Source: Paraconiothyrium sp. Pb-2020 (lineage: Eukaryota; Ascomycota; Dothideomycetes; Pleosporales; Didymosphaeriaceae). Taken from it: a stretch of 64,000 nucleotides of DNA. Positions 25,457 through 36,144 of the stretch are shown piece after piece. Both the position numbers and the translations under genes were made by a program. Position 1 is the stretch's first letter; the number at the start of each line of letters is the position of its first letter. The notes beneath the pieces were generated by a model. That model had not been told where the DNA came from and did no database searches. It saw only the letters and a list, made by a program, of their open reading frames with translations. The DNA lies in assembly GCA_022419385.1 (NCBI GenBank), contig JAJUBI010000003.1, positions 3,286,001 to 3,350,000 of the forward strand, written 5' to 3'.

Positions 25457-28400
25457 ATGACGCATGACGAGCGACCGCCCAACAGCGGGGAAGCCCAGCG
25501 CGTCGATTCCCCGCCCCCACAACCACCGCCCTACAATGAGAACACCCCAGAGCTGCCAGGTGACGTACCCGCGAGCTCAGCGCAGCAACATGGTGCTGCC
25601 GGGAATGAGGAAGTTTCGGAGAGGCCGCGGACGAAGCCTGAGGGGTCGACTTACGCCGGCTCGTACCGCCCAGGCGAAGAGCAGACTCTCTCTCGCCCAG
25701 TGTACGTATACTACGCTGCTTGTCCTACCTTCTAGTACCAACTCGATGCTAGAACTGCCGCACTAAGCCAACACGATCTGAGCAACATCGACCACGATGA
25801 CCACTCTGCCCCTGCCGACCACCCGCCACCAGCATACAGCGAGTTTCCAGGCACGCTACAAGACGAAGGCGGCCAACTTGGCGCGAACGCCACAGTCGCG
25901 GATGACGGTCGAGTCAATATTCGCATCGACCAGAAAAGCCGTGGCTTGTCGCAGCTCATCGTACCCCAACTCCAACGTCAGCTCACTCGCGTTCAGCACG
26001 AACCCGCACCGCCACCTCCCTATATCCCAGAGTCGCTCGGAGGTGCCCCCGGCCAAAAGCCCCCTCCTCCTTTCAACATCGTCATACAAGTCGTGGGTTC
26101 AAGAGGAGATGTGCAGCCTTTTGTTGCGCTGGGCAAGGTGCTCAAAGAGACATATGGCCATCGTGTGCGATTGGCGACACACGCAGTCTTCAAGGATTTC
26201 GTGACTGAGAATGGGCTGGAATTCTTCAGCATTGGCGGCGACCCTGCTGAGCTCATGGCCTTCATGGTCAAGAACCCGGGGCTGATGCCAGGTTTCGATA
26301 CGCTGCGCAGCGGCGAGGTGGGCAAGCGCCGAAGAGGTATCGCCGAGATACTTCGCGGCACATGGCGATCGTGCATCGAGACTGGCGACGGCCTGGGCGT
26401 GGATCCGCTCAAGCAAACCATCGAAGAGTGGATGGGGGTCGAGGATCAGCTACCGGACGAGCTCAAAAAGCCTTTCGTGGCCGACGCCATCATCGCGAAT
26501 CCGCCCAGTTTTGGCCACTTGCACTGCGCCGAAAAATTGGGTATACCGCTGCACATGATGTTCACGTGAGATTCAACTTTCATCTTACTGCAACAGCTGA
26601 CAATGATAGGATGCCATGGTCCCCAACACAAGCGTTTCCACATCCGCTTGCCAACATCCAAACCTCCAACGCAGACGCAACCATCACGAACTTTATGTCG
26701 TATATTCTTGTTGATATGCTGACATGGCAAGGCTTAGGAGACTTGATCAACAAATTCCGCAAGGAAGTCCTCAGCTTAGATCCTATCAGTCTACTCTGGA
26801 GTCCTGCTATGATGGAAAGGATGAAGATCCCACACACCTACTGCTGGTAACTCTCATCTGTCTTGTATCTTCTACTCCTATACGCTAATACAAATACCAG
26901 GTCTCCCGCTTTGATTCCGAAACCCAAGGACTGGGCGAACCATATCTCAATTGCGGGTTTCTTCTTCCTCTCCTTGGCACATAACTACACTCCAGCTCCA
27001 GATCTTGCAGAATTTCTAGCAGCAGGCGAACCGCCGGTTTACATCGGCTTTGGTTCAATTGTTGTTGACGATCCGAACGCTATGACCACGCTCATCTTTG
27101 ACGCAGTCAAGGCGACTGGAACGCGAGCCTTGGTCTCGAAAGGTTGGGGCGGTCTGGGAAGTGACGATCTCAACGTACCCGAAGGTGTCTTCATGCTTGG
27201 CAATGTTCCACATGACTGGTTGTTCCAGCACGTCGCAGCTGTCGTCCAACACGGTGGTGCTGGTACCACTGCCGCAGGTATAGCAGCAGGTCGGCCTACC
27301 GTTGTGGTACCGTTCTTTGGAGACCAACCTTTCTGGGGCTCCATGGTAGCCAAAGCTGGAGCTGGGCCTGATCCCATTCCATACAAAGACCTCACGGCGG
27401 AGAAGCTCGCCGACGCTATAAGAAAGGCTTTGAAACCAGAGTCCCTTGCCAAAGCCGCGGAGCTCTCGGCCAAGATCGCGAAGGAACAAGGAGCCCAAGT
27501 CGGTGCTCAGTCGTTCCATCAAATGCTCAAGTATGATGATCTGAGGTGTGCGGTTGCTCCGAATCACCCAGCCATTTGGAGAGTCAAGCGCACCCAAGTG
27601 CGCTTGAGCGCCAAAGCTGCAACTGTGTTGACTCAGGAGGGCGAACTCAGCTTTTCCGATCTTAAACTGCAAGTGCGAAACTACACATTGTCGAATGCAT
27701 GCTTACCATGATAGTTTCCGCCCGCGCGAATACGTGCCGGATGAAGGGCCTTGGGATCCGATCACTGGCGCTGCCTCTGCACTCGTCGGTACTGCCGGAC
27801 AAATGATGATGGGCGTAGCAGATTTTCCTATTGAGACTTTGAAACTTCTTAACATTCATCCTGACTCCTCACGCAAAGGCAAAGGCAAAGCGAAGCAAAC
27901 TGAGAACGACGGCACAATCGAATCCGGTTCGCAAGCCGACCACGGGCAGGAATCAAGAACTACCGCGAACGCGCGATCAGGGACCGCAGACAGCAGTACT
28001 TCAATTACTTCAAAACAAGAGCCTAGCACGCCCGATGATCGCAGTGGTACATTATCCCAGATCCCGACTGCGTCTTTCCCTACCAGTCCCCGTACAGACA
28101 CCGAACGGTCTGGTTTCATGGCTCAAGCAATGGCCCAGTCTTCCGAAGTATCACATTCTCGATCGCCATCGCGAGATCGCAATCGTCTTCAACCAGGATC
28201 TAGCCGCAGCCGCAGATCAAGTCAAGGCCGTGCGGCGTCGGTGTCAGCCTCGGAGCTACGTGACAGGTCAGGCTCTGTTTTCTCTGACAAGACCAGCTTT
28301 GGAGACAGGCTCGGCGCCATGGACAAAGACTCCATCGTTGGCACGGGCAAAGGCGTTGGTCGAATTGTTGGTGCTGGCTTCAAGTCGCCTTTAGACTTCT

Positions 28401-29921
28401 CGATGAACGTTGCGCAGGGGTTCCACAACGTCCCGAAGTTGTATGGCGGTGACGTGAGGCAGGTTGATAAGGTGACCGACTTGCAGAGCGGCCTGAAGGT
28501 TGCCGCGAAGGTAACATACGTCTCCCCATACTAGTCTGATCGTCTAACAACAGTTCTAGCAATTTGGGTTCGGTCTCTACGACGGCATAGCTGGACTCGC
28601 TCTTGATCCTTACAAGGGCGCTAAGAAAGAAGGTGGTCTGGGTTTCGTCAAAGGCGTCGGCCGCGGCATCTTCAGCGTCCCCTTCCGTGTCATGGGCGGT
28701 GCCTTCTCCGTTCCGGCGTACGCGATGAAAGGTCTCTACCAAGAAATGCTCAAAAACCAGGGCTCGGGAGTGCAGAATTACGTCATTGCAGCGCGCATCT
28801 CGCAGGGCTACGATGAGGCATCAGTGTTGTCAACCGCCGAGAAGCAGGATATTGTCAACAGATGGAGATGCATCAAGACCAATGTCAAGAAGAAAAAGAA
28901 CCCAGGCGAGGAACAGTTTCAAGCCTTACACAGCTACATGTCGGAGAGACGGGAGAAGAAGGAGAAGAATCGCCGTTGGGCGAAGTCTAAGATGCAAGAG
29001 ACCGCTCCTGATGCTGGCGATCCTCGTCTGTACATGACGGACGGCAGAGGCTCTCTGGACCTTCCAGAACCCCTTGTTCGTTCGGAGACTGGGGCGAGTA
29101 CGACTACCACGATGGGCCATAGAGGGAATCACCAACCCATACATCTGCTTCACCATGCGCGTACTTACCCCGAACCCGCTCACCCGCCCAGCAATGTGCC
29201 AGCTCCCCAGCAAGCCCAACTTCTTAACAACGACGAAGCAGCCGAGCGCCATGAACTCGAGACAGCAATCAAAGCTTCCGTTGCCGAGACCTCACGCGGC
29301 AATTCTGAGGAAGATGAACTCATTGCGCGCGCGATTCGCGCCTCGATGGTCGAACTGCAACGGGAACCGGAGAGCGGTGAAACAGAAGAACAAGCGCTGC
29401 AGCGCGCGATGGCAGCCAGCATGGAGGAAGCTCAAAAGAGTGGCGTGTCTGAAGAAGAACAGCGCATTCTCGAAGAAACGCTGCGCTCTTCTATGTTAGA
29501 TACGTCACGTGCACGCCGCGAGCACGGCTCAGACTCCGAGTGGGACTCCTCCGACACTGAAGACGATGAAGAGTATCAGCGCATTCTGGCTGAGTCTGAG
29601 AAACTGCATCATCTCCATTCAAAGGAGGAAAACCACGATGAGTATTTTTCTAGCATAGTCGGCGCGCGCGAGGCTGCCGACACGCAGGAAGAAGAAGCGA
29701 CCAGAAAGGAGGAGGAAGAAGCGCTTCGCAAAGCGATCGAGGAGAGCGAGCGCCAGGACAGAGAGCACAAACTCAACCTCGAGAAGCGGAGAACTGAGGA
29801 GGATATCGTCATGGAGTATGTGAAGAAGCAGAGCTTGGCGGAGGCGCAGCATAGGCAGAGGCTGAATCAGGGGAGGGATGTTGGTGAGAGCTCGGGTGAT
29901 GGAGGGAGTGGGCCGGCCTAG
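25457..29921 (+). CDS. GT1 sterol-glucosyltransferase-like enzyme with tandem UIM-like C-terminal tail
   Basis: UDP-sugar glycosyltransferase of family GT1, closest in look to sterol 3-beta-glucosyltransferases. Exons: 25457-25701, 25753-26565, 26610-26846, 26901-27668, 27715-28510 and 28560-29921, totalling 4221 nt or 1406 residues; the exon 1/2 junction is the least certain. The N-terminal 180 residues are Pro-rich and disordered. The catalytic domain shows FNIVIQVVGSRGDVQPFVAL and the donor-binding box HGGAGTTAAGIAAGRP with PFFGDQPFWG. Then come RTQVRLSAKA, a GPWDPITGAASAL block and a Ser-rich linker. The tail carries four or five UIM-like helices (ERHELETAIKASVAET, EEDELIARAIRASMVE, EEQALQRAMAASMEEA, EEEALRKAIEESERQD) at about 29240-29765. 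Intron 4 (27669-27714) has a GC donor (GCAAGT). No GRAM or PH domain of Atg26 type is seen. Acceptor lipid and ubiquitin binding are inference. Confidence 0.87.
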
Positions 29922-30416
29922 TATGTTCGCGTAAAGGATGCATGGTGTTGAGTTGGGATCCGGATGATACATATAATTGATACCCACGGCACTAACAATG
30001 ATTTTTATGACTATTGAATCTATCCCTGTTCACTCTATATCTCCCCGTTCCCTAACAAGGCAAAGCGTTCACGTCGCAAGCGTAAGCGTTCCACATTATA
30101 AAGATGAGGTGCGGTCGCGTGCGTAGAAGTAGCTTGTAGTTGTAGACAACTCCAAGATCGCGAACCCTGCATATCATATCTGATTGACGAACATCAACTC
30201 CATGGTACCTACCATTGCACTGTCTTCGAGAGTCAATGTCTACGGACCTTATTGGAAAAGAGAATCAATGTATTGCACTTGTGGTTCCGAACTTCAAGTG
30301 TACGCGCACGAACGTATAGTAATCCGTACCAATTCCGGTGACAATCCTATGCCTTGATTTGTAAGATAGCTCTCAGTCACCAAATGATGCAGTACCGCTT
30401 TTGTGGGGTTTGAATG
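29922..30416. other. Convergent intergenic spacer
   Basis: About 500 bp between the 3' ends of the GT1 gene (plus) and the aspartylglucosaminidase-like gene (minus). It should hold both polyadenylation regions. No gene is seen. Confidence 0.5.
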
Positions 30417-31493
30417 CTACGCTTGCATTACCAAACTCGTCTCGTTCAACGGCGGGACCGTCACCACCTCGGTAGCATTCATATTTCCACCCCTAAAAGC
30501 ATACGTAAAAGTCCAACCCGATCCTGCGCCTCCATGATCTCCATGCTTATCAACCACCACAATCCCATACGAACCCTCAGGATACTTCCTTAAGATGCGT
30601 TTGACCGCATCCTCGGCCGCTAGCTTCGGGCTCATGCCCTGCCGCAGGTTCTCAACAGCCTGGTAGCATGGGAGGAATCGCATCATGATGTCGCCGTCAC
30701 CTGTAGCGCCACAGCCACCAATATCTCCATCAACGTAGCTTCCCGAGCCTGTGATAGGCCCGTCACCGACGCGCCCAGGGACTTTCCAGGTTGCGCCGTT
30801 GGTAGAAGTTCCGGCTGCCATGATACCAGAGGCATGGATTGCGATCATGGAGATGGTGTCGTGAGATGTTTGACTTGCGTCGGGTGTGATCGCTCTCTTG
30901 TAAGCTGGCGATGTTGAGTTGAGTGTGATGCCTGTGTAAGGCCCACACGATGACTTCGGATCCGGAGTCACGTTGATCCTATAGTTCGGTTGGCAGTTGT
31001 CTTCCCTCCATGCTGCGCATCTCGCTGCCTGTTCGGCCGTCGTAAGATTGCTCAAGGGAAAGTCTTTCGAGACGGCGAATTGCGTGGCCAGATCGCCTGC
31101 AAGAAGAGTGTGCGTCGTGTATTCTAGCACGTGGCGTGCGACCGCGATGGCATCTTTGATGCGTCGCAAACCTGCCACGGCACCAGATTTCATTGTTGTG
31201 CCATCCATGATCATGGCGTCCAGGGTTGTCTCGCAATTTTCGTCGGGCGAGCCACCAAAGCCAACGGACCCATCACATTGATTTCGCTCGCATGTGGAAC
31301 ACCCGACCTGTACAGCGTCGAGAGCTGAAGTGGTAGGATCTTGCAAGGAGAGATAGGCGGCGTCTGTGGCTGCGGTGAAGGGTCCTCCCCAAGTGTTAAT
31401 GACGAAGGGAAGGCCTGATGACGCTTGTGCAGGAAGGCTCAATGCAAGTAGACCAGCAATTGCTGCGGTTCGCTTCATTCTGGCAGTGCTCAT
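30417..31493 (-). CDS. Secreted N(4)-(beta-N-acetylglucosaminyl)-L-asparaginase-like Ntn hydrolase
   Basis: Single-exon gene of 358 residues in the asparaginase-2/aspartylglucosaminidase family, which cleaves the GlcNAc-asparagine bond during glycoprotein breakdown after self-cleaving into two chains. The N-terminus MSTARMKRTAAIAGLLALSL followed by PAQASS is a signal peptide; a second ATG at 31478 would place it closer to the start. The autocatalytic threonine is in SHDTISMIAI (Thr213), where the family has an HDT motif. Downstream substrate-site blocks are visible: KVPGRVGDGPITGSGSYVDG and GGCGATGDGDIMMRFLPCYQ. Conserved paired cysteines (GCSTCERNQC) suggest a disulfide-rich exported protein. 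Length fits the family. It is divergent from the small orphan gene at 32645. Confidence 0.92.
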   Translation of the reverse strand: MSTARMKRTAAIAGLLALSLPAQASSGLPFVINTWGGPFTAATDAAYLSLQDPTTSALDAVQVGCSTCERNQCDGSVGFGGSPDENCETTLDAMIMDGTTMKSGAVAGLRRIKDAIAVARHVLEYTTHTLLAGDLATQFAVSKDFPLSNLTTAEQAARCAAWREDNCQPNYRINVTPDPKSSCGPYTGITLNSTSPAYKRAITPDASQTSHDTISMIAIHASGIMAAGTSTNGATWKVPGRVGDGPITGSGSYVDGDIGGCGATGDGDIMMRFLPCYQAVENLRQGMSPKLAAEDAVKRILRKYPEGSYGIVVVDKHGDHGGAGSGWTFTYAFRGGNMNATEVVTVPPLNETSLVMQA

Positions 31494-32644
31494 CTAAATC
31501 GCGGCCCGATCTCTGCAAACGTCAAAAATATGGCAATGGGTATTAATGCTCGAGCCCAGGCGTTAGCGTTCGGGATGGGTACATGTTCTTGTACCGACGA
31601 CAAACCTTTAAATCGCACGAGAATGATAAGCGAATTGATGTACAAATTGTAACTTTGATTAACTATTTCCGGTAGGTGCCGAGCCTTTCAGAGCGGGCAG
31701 GTATCCTATCGTAACCACATCGGGACTAGCATTGCTTCATCGGATGAAATACTCCCACACCTCTGAGTGGTCGAGTTCCGATGAGGGTCCCGGACGAAAC
31801 ATTCCTATCTATGGTAGCTAAAAGGGCCATCGCATTGTCATCGCTCCCTCTGTCACACATGTACAAATTCGGCTTACTGTTTATCCCAGAGGGCATGGTT
31901 GTGATCTTATATGTTTGCGCTGCACTGAAAATGGCAAGTGGGAAGTGTTTCAAGATGAGAGGCCCGATATGCGAGCGGTTCTCTCGCATATCGTGCGATT
32001 CGTACGCTGCTGCGTTCGTTGAGTGTACTGCGACGGGACTCTGGGCTGTGGAAGGCGTTTACACTCGGAAGAAGCAAGGTTGAAGCCTCCGAAGATTTGA
32101 TTGCATCGACAGAAGCCCGGACGTCGTTGTAAGACTTTCTCAGAGTTTAGCTGGAGTGAACTCGCAGTAGAAAGTACTGGCATTTTGGTGGGCAGATTGC
32201 TAGGCCTTGAAATTGACATCATTGATAAAAGCACAATGTATCGAGCTCTACAATATGTTTATCTGACGTACACTCACAGTCCCTTCCAGAAGACTAAAGC
32301 TTATACGAATGGTTGCGCACTTCACAGCAAGCAACATTTGTGGGTATCATGTGGCGCAGGACCGACAAAGTGTTTATGACGCTTCCACTAGAGAGAGCAA
32401 ATGACTATACTATGAGATAACTGCGTGCGCCCTTAATTAATCCACAGTGCGAATGGTACGTTAAATGGATACTCACTATCACCTTCACCGCGCCGTTGCT
32501 GGGAAAACGCCCACACAACACTATATATACGCAATTTCTGTTCGAAAATCCTTTCTTTTCCCAACACATGTTCGCTATATACATTCCCTCTACGCTGGAA
32601 TATCACGAGATCAAAGACTATACAAGTCACGCACACCATACATC
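31494..32644. promoter_or_regulatory. Divergent intergenic region
   Basis: These 1.15 kb separate the start codons of the aspartylglucosaminidase-like gene (leftward) and the orphan gene at 32645 (rightward). Only short frames occur, up to 100 codons, and none resembles a protein. Promoters of both genes are expected here; no element was identified with confidence. Confidence 0.45.
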
Positions 32645-33283
32645 ATGTCCATCCAGTTCACCTTCTTTCACGCACCAGACAATTGGTCGACGACCCCACC
32701 GCATCCCGGCGTTTCAGCATCAGAGCACAAGCTCCTCCGTTATGTCTACTTCGATCCTGGAGTCTTCCAATTCGAGAAGCAACGCCGAAGCGCCTCGAAC
32801 GGTATACTATGGTTGCCCCTTGGTTCGATTGTCGCTGCATTCGCATGCGGTCACAAAACGCATCCACCTGACGAAACTCTCGTTCCCTACGTATACATAT
32901 ACAAATCCTGGCATCAGGATCCGAACTATCACTGCACGATGCGACTCGGCTGGCAAGATGCGTATGGGTAAGTGTGCATTGTGGAAGTATCGGGAATGTG
33001 TCCTGGGATGAGGTGACCAACTTGTCATAGCAACACCGTCAAGACTTTCGGCAAAGCGCATGTCCACCAGAATGGACTTGAGACCATTTGCGAGTGGAAG
33101 ACGGGCGGGCTTTTGGTGAGGCCGTATGGACAGGCAGAGTACGATTGGCATCCGCCGGCTGTGTTTGCGCAGGCAATCCCAATGCGACAAGCGGCCCGGG
33201 CTTCAGTGGCCCCAGACTGGACTACTTCGGATGATGAGGCAGATCAGGAAGGATACGGCATGCGGGTCATCGCTCGGGGCTAA
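32645..33283 (+). CDS. Small conserved-looking protein of unknown function
   Basis: Two exons, 32645-32967 and 33031-33283, sum to 576 nt or 191 residues. The intron has a GTAAGT donor and a CATAG acceptor, and the joined frame reads WQDAYGNTVKTFGKAHVHQN. I do not recognise the family. The protein starts MSIQFTFFHAPDNWSTTPPH, has no signal peptide or membrane helix, and is rich in aromatic residues and histidine (WHQDPNYHCTMRLGWQDAYG, AEYDWHPPAVFAQ), which suggests a compact beta-rich fold. The C-terminus is acidic (TTSDDEADQEG). Splice-site quality and frame continuity argue for a real gene. The frame extends upstream to 32465, but the ATG at 32645 follows a C-rich leader and gives the most natural start. 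Confidence 0.6.
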
Positions 33284-33685
33284 GCTACAGGAATAGATGG
33301 ACCAATTGGATGGGTAAAGTTGTTCAAGTTACCCTAAGCAGGTACTTCCTTATGATAGATAATTGATGAAAGACGAGAGCACCATCACCAAAGGACCATT
33401 GTGTTGTGAAGATATTTTGATCATGAAACCCTGTAGGTACCCTCATACGCTCGGCCTCGCATCGACGAACAATCGCCTTCGATATGAACAGTGATGACCT
33501 TCTTTTGGACAAGCCCGGAGATATGGCGCCGCCTTCTTCATTACTCTGTCAGTCGGGCCCATGACTCCTTTGCAGTGAAGAACAAAAGCCTGATGATATG
33601 CTCAAGGGTCGCGTACGACCCTCCGGATCACGATCTCACCTGCCAATCCATTAGCACTTGTATCCTCGATTCAAAGTCTGGATAC
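33284..33685. other. Convergent spacer
   Basis: About 400 bp between the 3' ends of the orphan gene (plus) and the small mitochondrial-type gene (minus). It may include a 3' intron of the latter (donor GTAAGT at 33689, CTAAT branch, acceptor near 33640). No other gene is seen. Confidence 0.45.
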
Positions 33686-34045
33686 TTACCACAAGTGCGG
33701 CCACACCGTCACATCCAGCCGACCGCCCTCCACCTTAACATCGCCAACCTTGTCCACACATCTAGTTGACCACGGCAGATCATGCGGTGAAGCCTTGGCA
33801 GCCGCCCCACCCTTCCCGATTGAGTGCTTGACGAGCCAAATAAGTTGATTCCGGCGGACGGCCTTGTCATCGCGGTCCTTCTCTTTGATAGTCTTGTAGA
33901 TGTTGGGTGCAACCGACTGTGGCTGCTCAAGAATCTGGCTGACGCGTGCCTTGCTACTAAGTACCGAACCGGTGGTCAAGAGTCGAGCGAGTAGACCGGG
34001 TGAGCGCATACGGGCGGCGGCGGTGTTGAAGGAGTACCGGATCAT
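33686..34045 (-). CDS. Small basic protein, probably mitochondrial
   Basis: A 119-codon frame on the minus strand. The first 35 residues (MIRYSFNTAAARMRSPGLLA onward) are rich in Arg, Ser and Ala with no acidic residue, like a mitochondrial targeting presequence. The middle contains IYKTIKEKDRDDKAVRRNQL followed by IWLVKHSIGKGG, and the end reads GRLDVTVWPHLW. I do not recognise the family. The stop TAA lies inside a perfect GTAAGT donor with a CTAAT branch site and a GGCAG acceptor 50 nt later. Splicing there gives TGG-TGA and the same protein; a further acceptor near 33600 would extend it by about 15 residues. The length and last residues are therefore unsettled. Confidence 0.55.
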   Translation of the reverse strand: MIRYSFNTAAARMRSPGLLARLLTTGSVLSSKARVSQILEQPQSVAPNIYKTIKEKDRDDKAVRRNQLIWLVKHSIGKGGAAAKASPHDLPWSTRCVDKVGDVKVEGGRLDVTVWPHLW

Positions 34046-34819
34046 GTTGAGAGATCGCTTGCTGGGTCGTTGTTGGGGTGAGAAAGGATAGCTGCTGTCA
34101 ATGGTGGATCATGAGGTGAGGTAAACTCGTGGGACTAGGGGCGCAATAATAAGGTGACGGGAAATTAGGTCTATTGTCATCGCGTGGCAGATACCGAAGG
34201 CGCAAGTTGAGCGGTCAGTGACTGGCTTCACGACGTCCCTTATGGCAGGAGTACTAACTACTCTTTTCTACGTGCCAGGTATGGAATTACTTCTGAAATG
34301 GCCCTAGGTTGGATGCAATCGCGACCGATAGCTCATCGCTGGCTGCTCTTCCCGTTTGTCAGTCAACTATTTCATGGTCGCAAGGCATGTTCCAAAAAGA
34401 CCTTCCTGCAGTGATGCTCCCGGTCAAACGAGGTTTCGGCGTTTTATACAATCAGAATTAAGAGCATGCATTGTTGCTCTCCCGAGCTGTTTGAATGTTC
34501 TGTTTGCAATGAAGTAGGAAGGAACGTTGAAGGCCGACCCCTCCCCTTTTGGTTAGCTCGTACTGTCCCTGCAGCGATGAGGAGCTTGGGCCCACATGCG
34601 TCATGCTTCCCAGCTGCAACAACACTCACGTCAACAACAACGCCCAAAAACCGCTATACTAGAAAGCTTTAGTCTACTGCTTTTCGCGTGGAGATTGCGA
34701 TCCTTTAGACCGAAGCATTTGCACCCTCTACGTACGCACGTTGTAGATTCCATTTCTATGCTAAGCGCTATCTCACGCCCTACACACGCGGAGTCCAAGC
34801 CTACTTTATATTCTTCGAG
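34046..34819. promoter_or_regulatory. Divergent intergenic region
   Basis: These 774 bp lie between the divergent small mitochondrial-type gene (minus) and the S1/P1 nuclease gene (plus). Overlapping short frames on both strands at 34440-34830 have no resemblance to proteins. Both promoters are expected here. Confidence 0.45.
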
Positions 34820-35828
34820 ATGCAAATCTTGACTTTCGCAGGGCTGTTTCTGGCTTCAGCAACAGCCTGGAGTACAGATGGTATGCGTCTTTCCTCATTG
34901 TCAGCACCGCGGCTAACATTGCACAGTACATAACCAGATCGGCTTCATGGCCGAGCATTTCCTCGAGCCATACACCGTCTCCGTCCTTGAACACATTCTC
35001 GAGCCGCAATATAACGGGTCAATAGGCCGCGCCGCAGCATGGGCTGACGGCTACGCGCACACAGACGAGGGTCGCTTCTCCTACCCGTGGCACTGGATCG
35101 ATTCTCACGACTATGCACCACAACACTGCGACCTTTACTACAACAGAGACTGTGCAAAAGGTGGGTGCGTAGTCTCTGCTATCGATAACCAGACGAGCAT
35201 CCTGAAGGGCTGTATCTCGGATGTGACGGCTGGCAGCCTTAACAATGGCGCAAACTTGACGTGCTCGTACGCGCTCAAGTGGGTTTCACACTTCCTCGGT
35301 GATATTGCGCAGCCACTGCATGCATCCGGCCGCGCTGCAGGAGGCAACTTCGTCAGGGTGAAATTTGACAACGTGTCGACTGAGCTCCACGCTGTAAGGT
35401 CCCACTCCGTACTTCAAGAATATAGCTAATGGTCAGCCCAGGTATGGGACCACTACATCCCCTACAGAGCAGCGAAGGCCACTCAGTCTTTCTCGAACCA
35501 GACCATTGCACCCTTCTTTGAATACCTTGTATCTCGCATCCGAAAGGACCTTTTTTGGGAAGCTCCATATATGTGGCTAGCATGTAGTGAGCCATCGAAG
35601 GCAGTAGAATGTGCGACGCGATGGGCACGAGAAAGCAACAAGTGGACGTGCGACTATGTGTATAGTCGATTAAACACCACCAGCGATCTAGCTGCGGATG
35701 GGTATGCCGCAGGCGGAGTACCTATCGTAGAGTTGCAGATTAGCAAGGCGGCACTCAGGCTTGCTACTTGGCTGAATAAGCTGGTCGGAGAAGAGCGCCA
35801 ACAACAGGCCGACCAGATAGAACTATGA
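34820..35828 (+). CDS. Secreted S1/P1 single-strand nuclease
   Basis: Zinc-dependent extracellular nuclease and 3'-nucleotidase of the S1/P1 family, which degrades single-stranded DNA and RNA for nutrition. Exons: 34820-34880, 34927-35393 and 35442-35828, totalling 915 nt or 304 residues. A signal peptide (MQILTFAGLFLASATA) is followed directly by Trp17 in WSTDVHNQIGFMAE; the mature N-terminal Trp and the nearby His are zinc ligands in this family. Other ligand blocks are visible: AAAWADGY, WHWIDSHDY, HFLGDIAQPLHASG and HAVWDHYIPY. Several N-glycosylation sequons (NGS, NQT, NLT, NVS) and paired cysteines fit secretion. The family is usually 270-310 residues. The intron 2 donor is GTAAGG and its acceptor CCCAG. 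Confidence 0.93.
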
Positions 35829-36144
35829 TCAGTATATCGTCCTTTCCCGTCTCCCAGCACCTTAGTACACTCTGTTATCACCGGATCTGGAGGCGGCATA
35901 CCCAGCCCCAAGGTCCCGCTCTCCTGAACACTTAGCGCGGCACCCCACATCAGCACGTCCGTCGGCATCTGACTACTCCTCCCCACATGGTCGGTATATG
36001 AACATCATCGCCACCAAAATGGGATCTCTTATATCCAGGTGGCTGAAAGTTGTCAGCCACGGCAGGGAGTAATAATCCAAGACGTGGTAATGGCTTTTGA
36101 AGACCTGCAAGAGAAAATAACACCCAACGTACGACAAGCCCCAC
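35829..36144. other. Short intergenic region
   Basis: About 300 bp between the co-oriented nuclease gene and the glyoxalase-fold gene. It contains an alternative upstream ATG (36099, frame MAFEDLQEKITPN with a GTACGA donor) that could start the next gene. Nothing else is seen. Confidence 0.4.
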
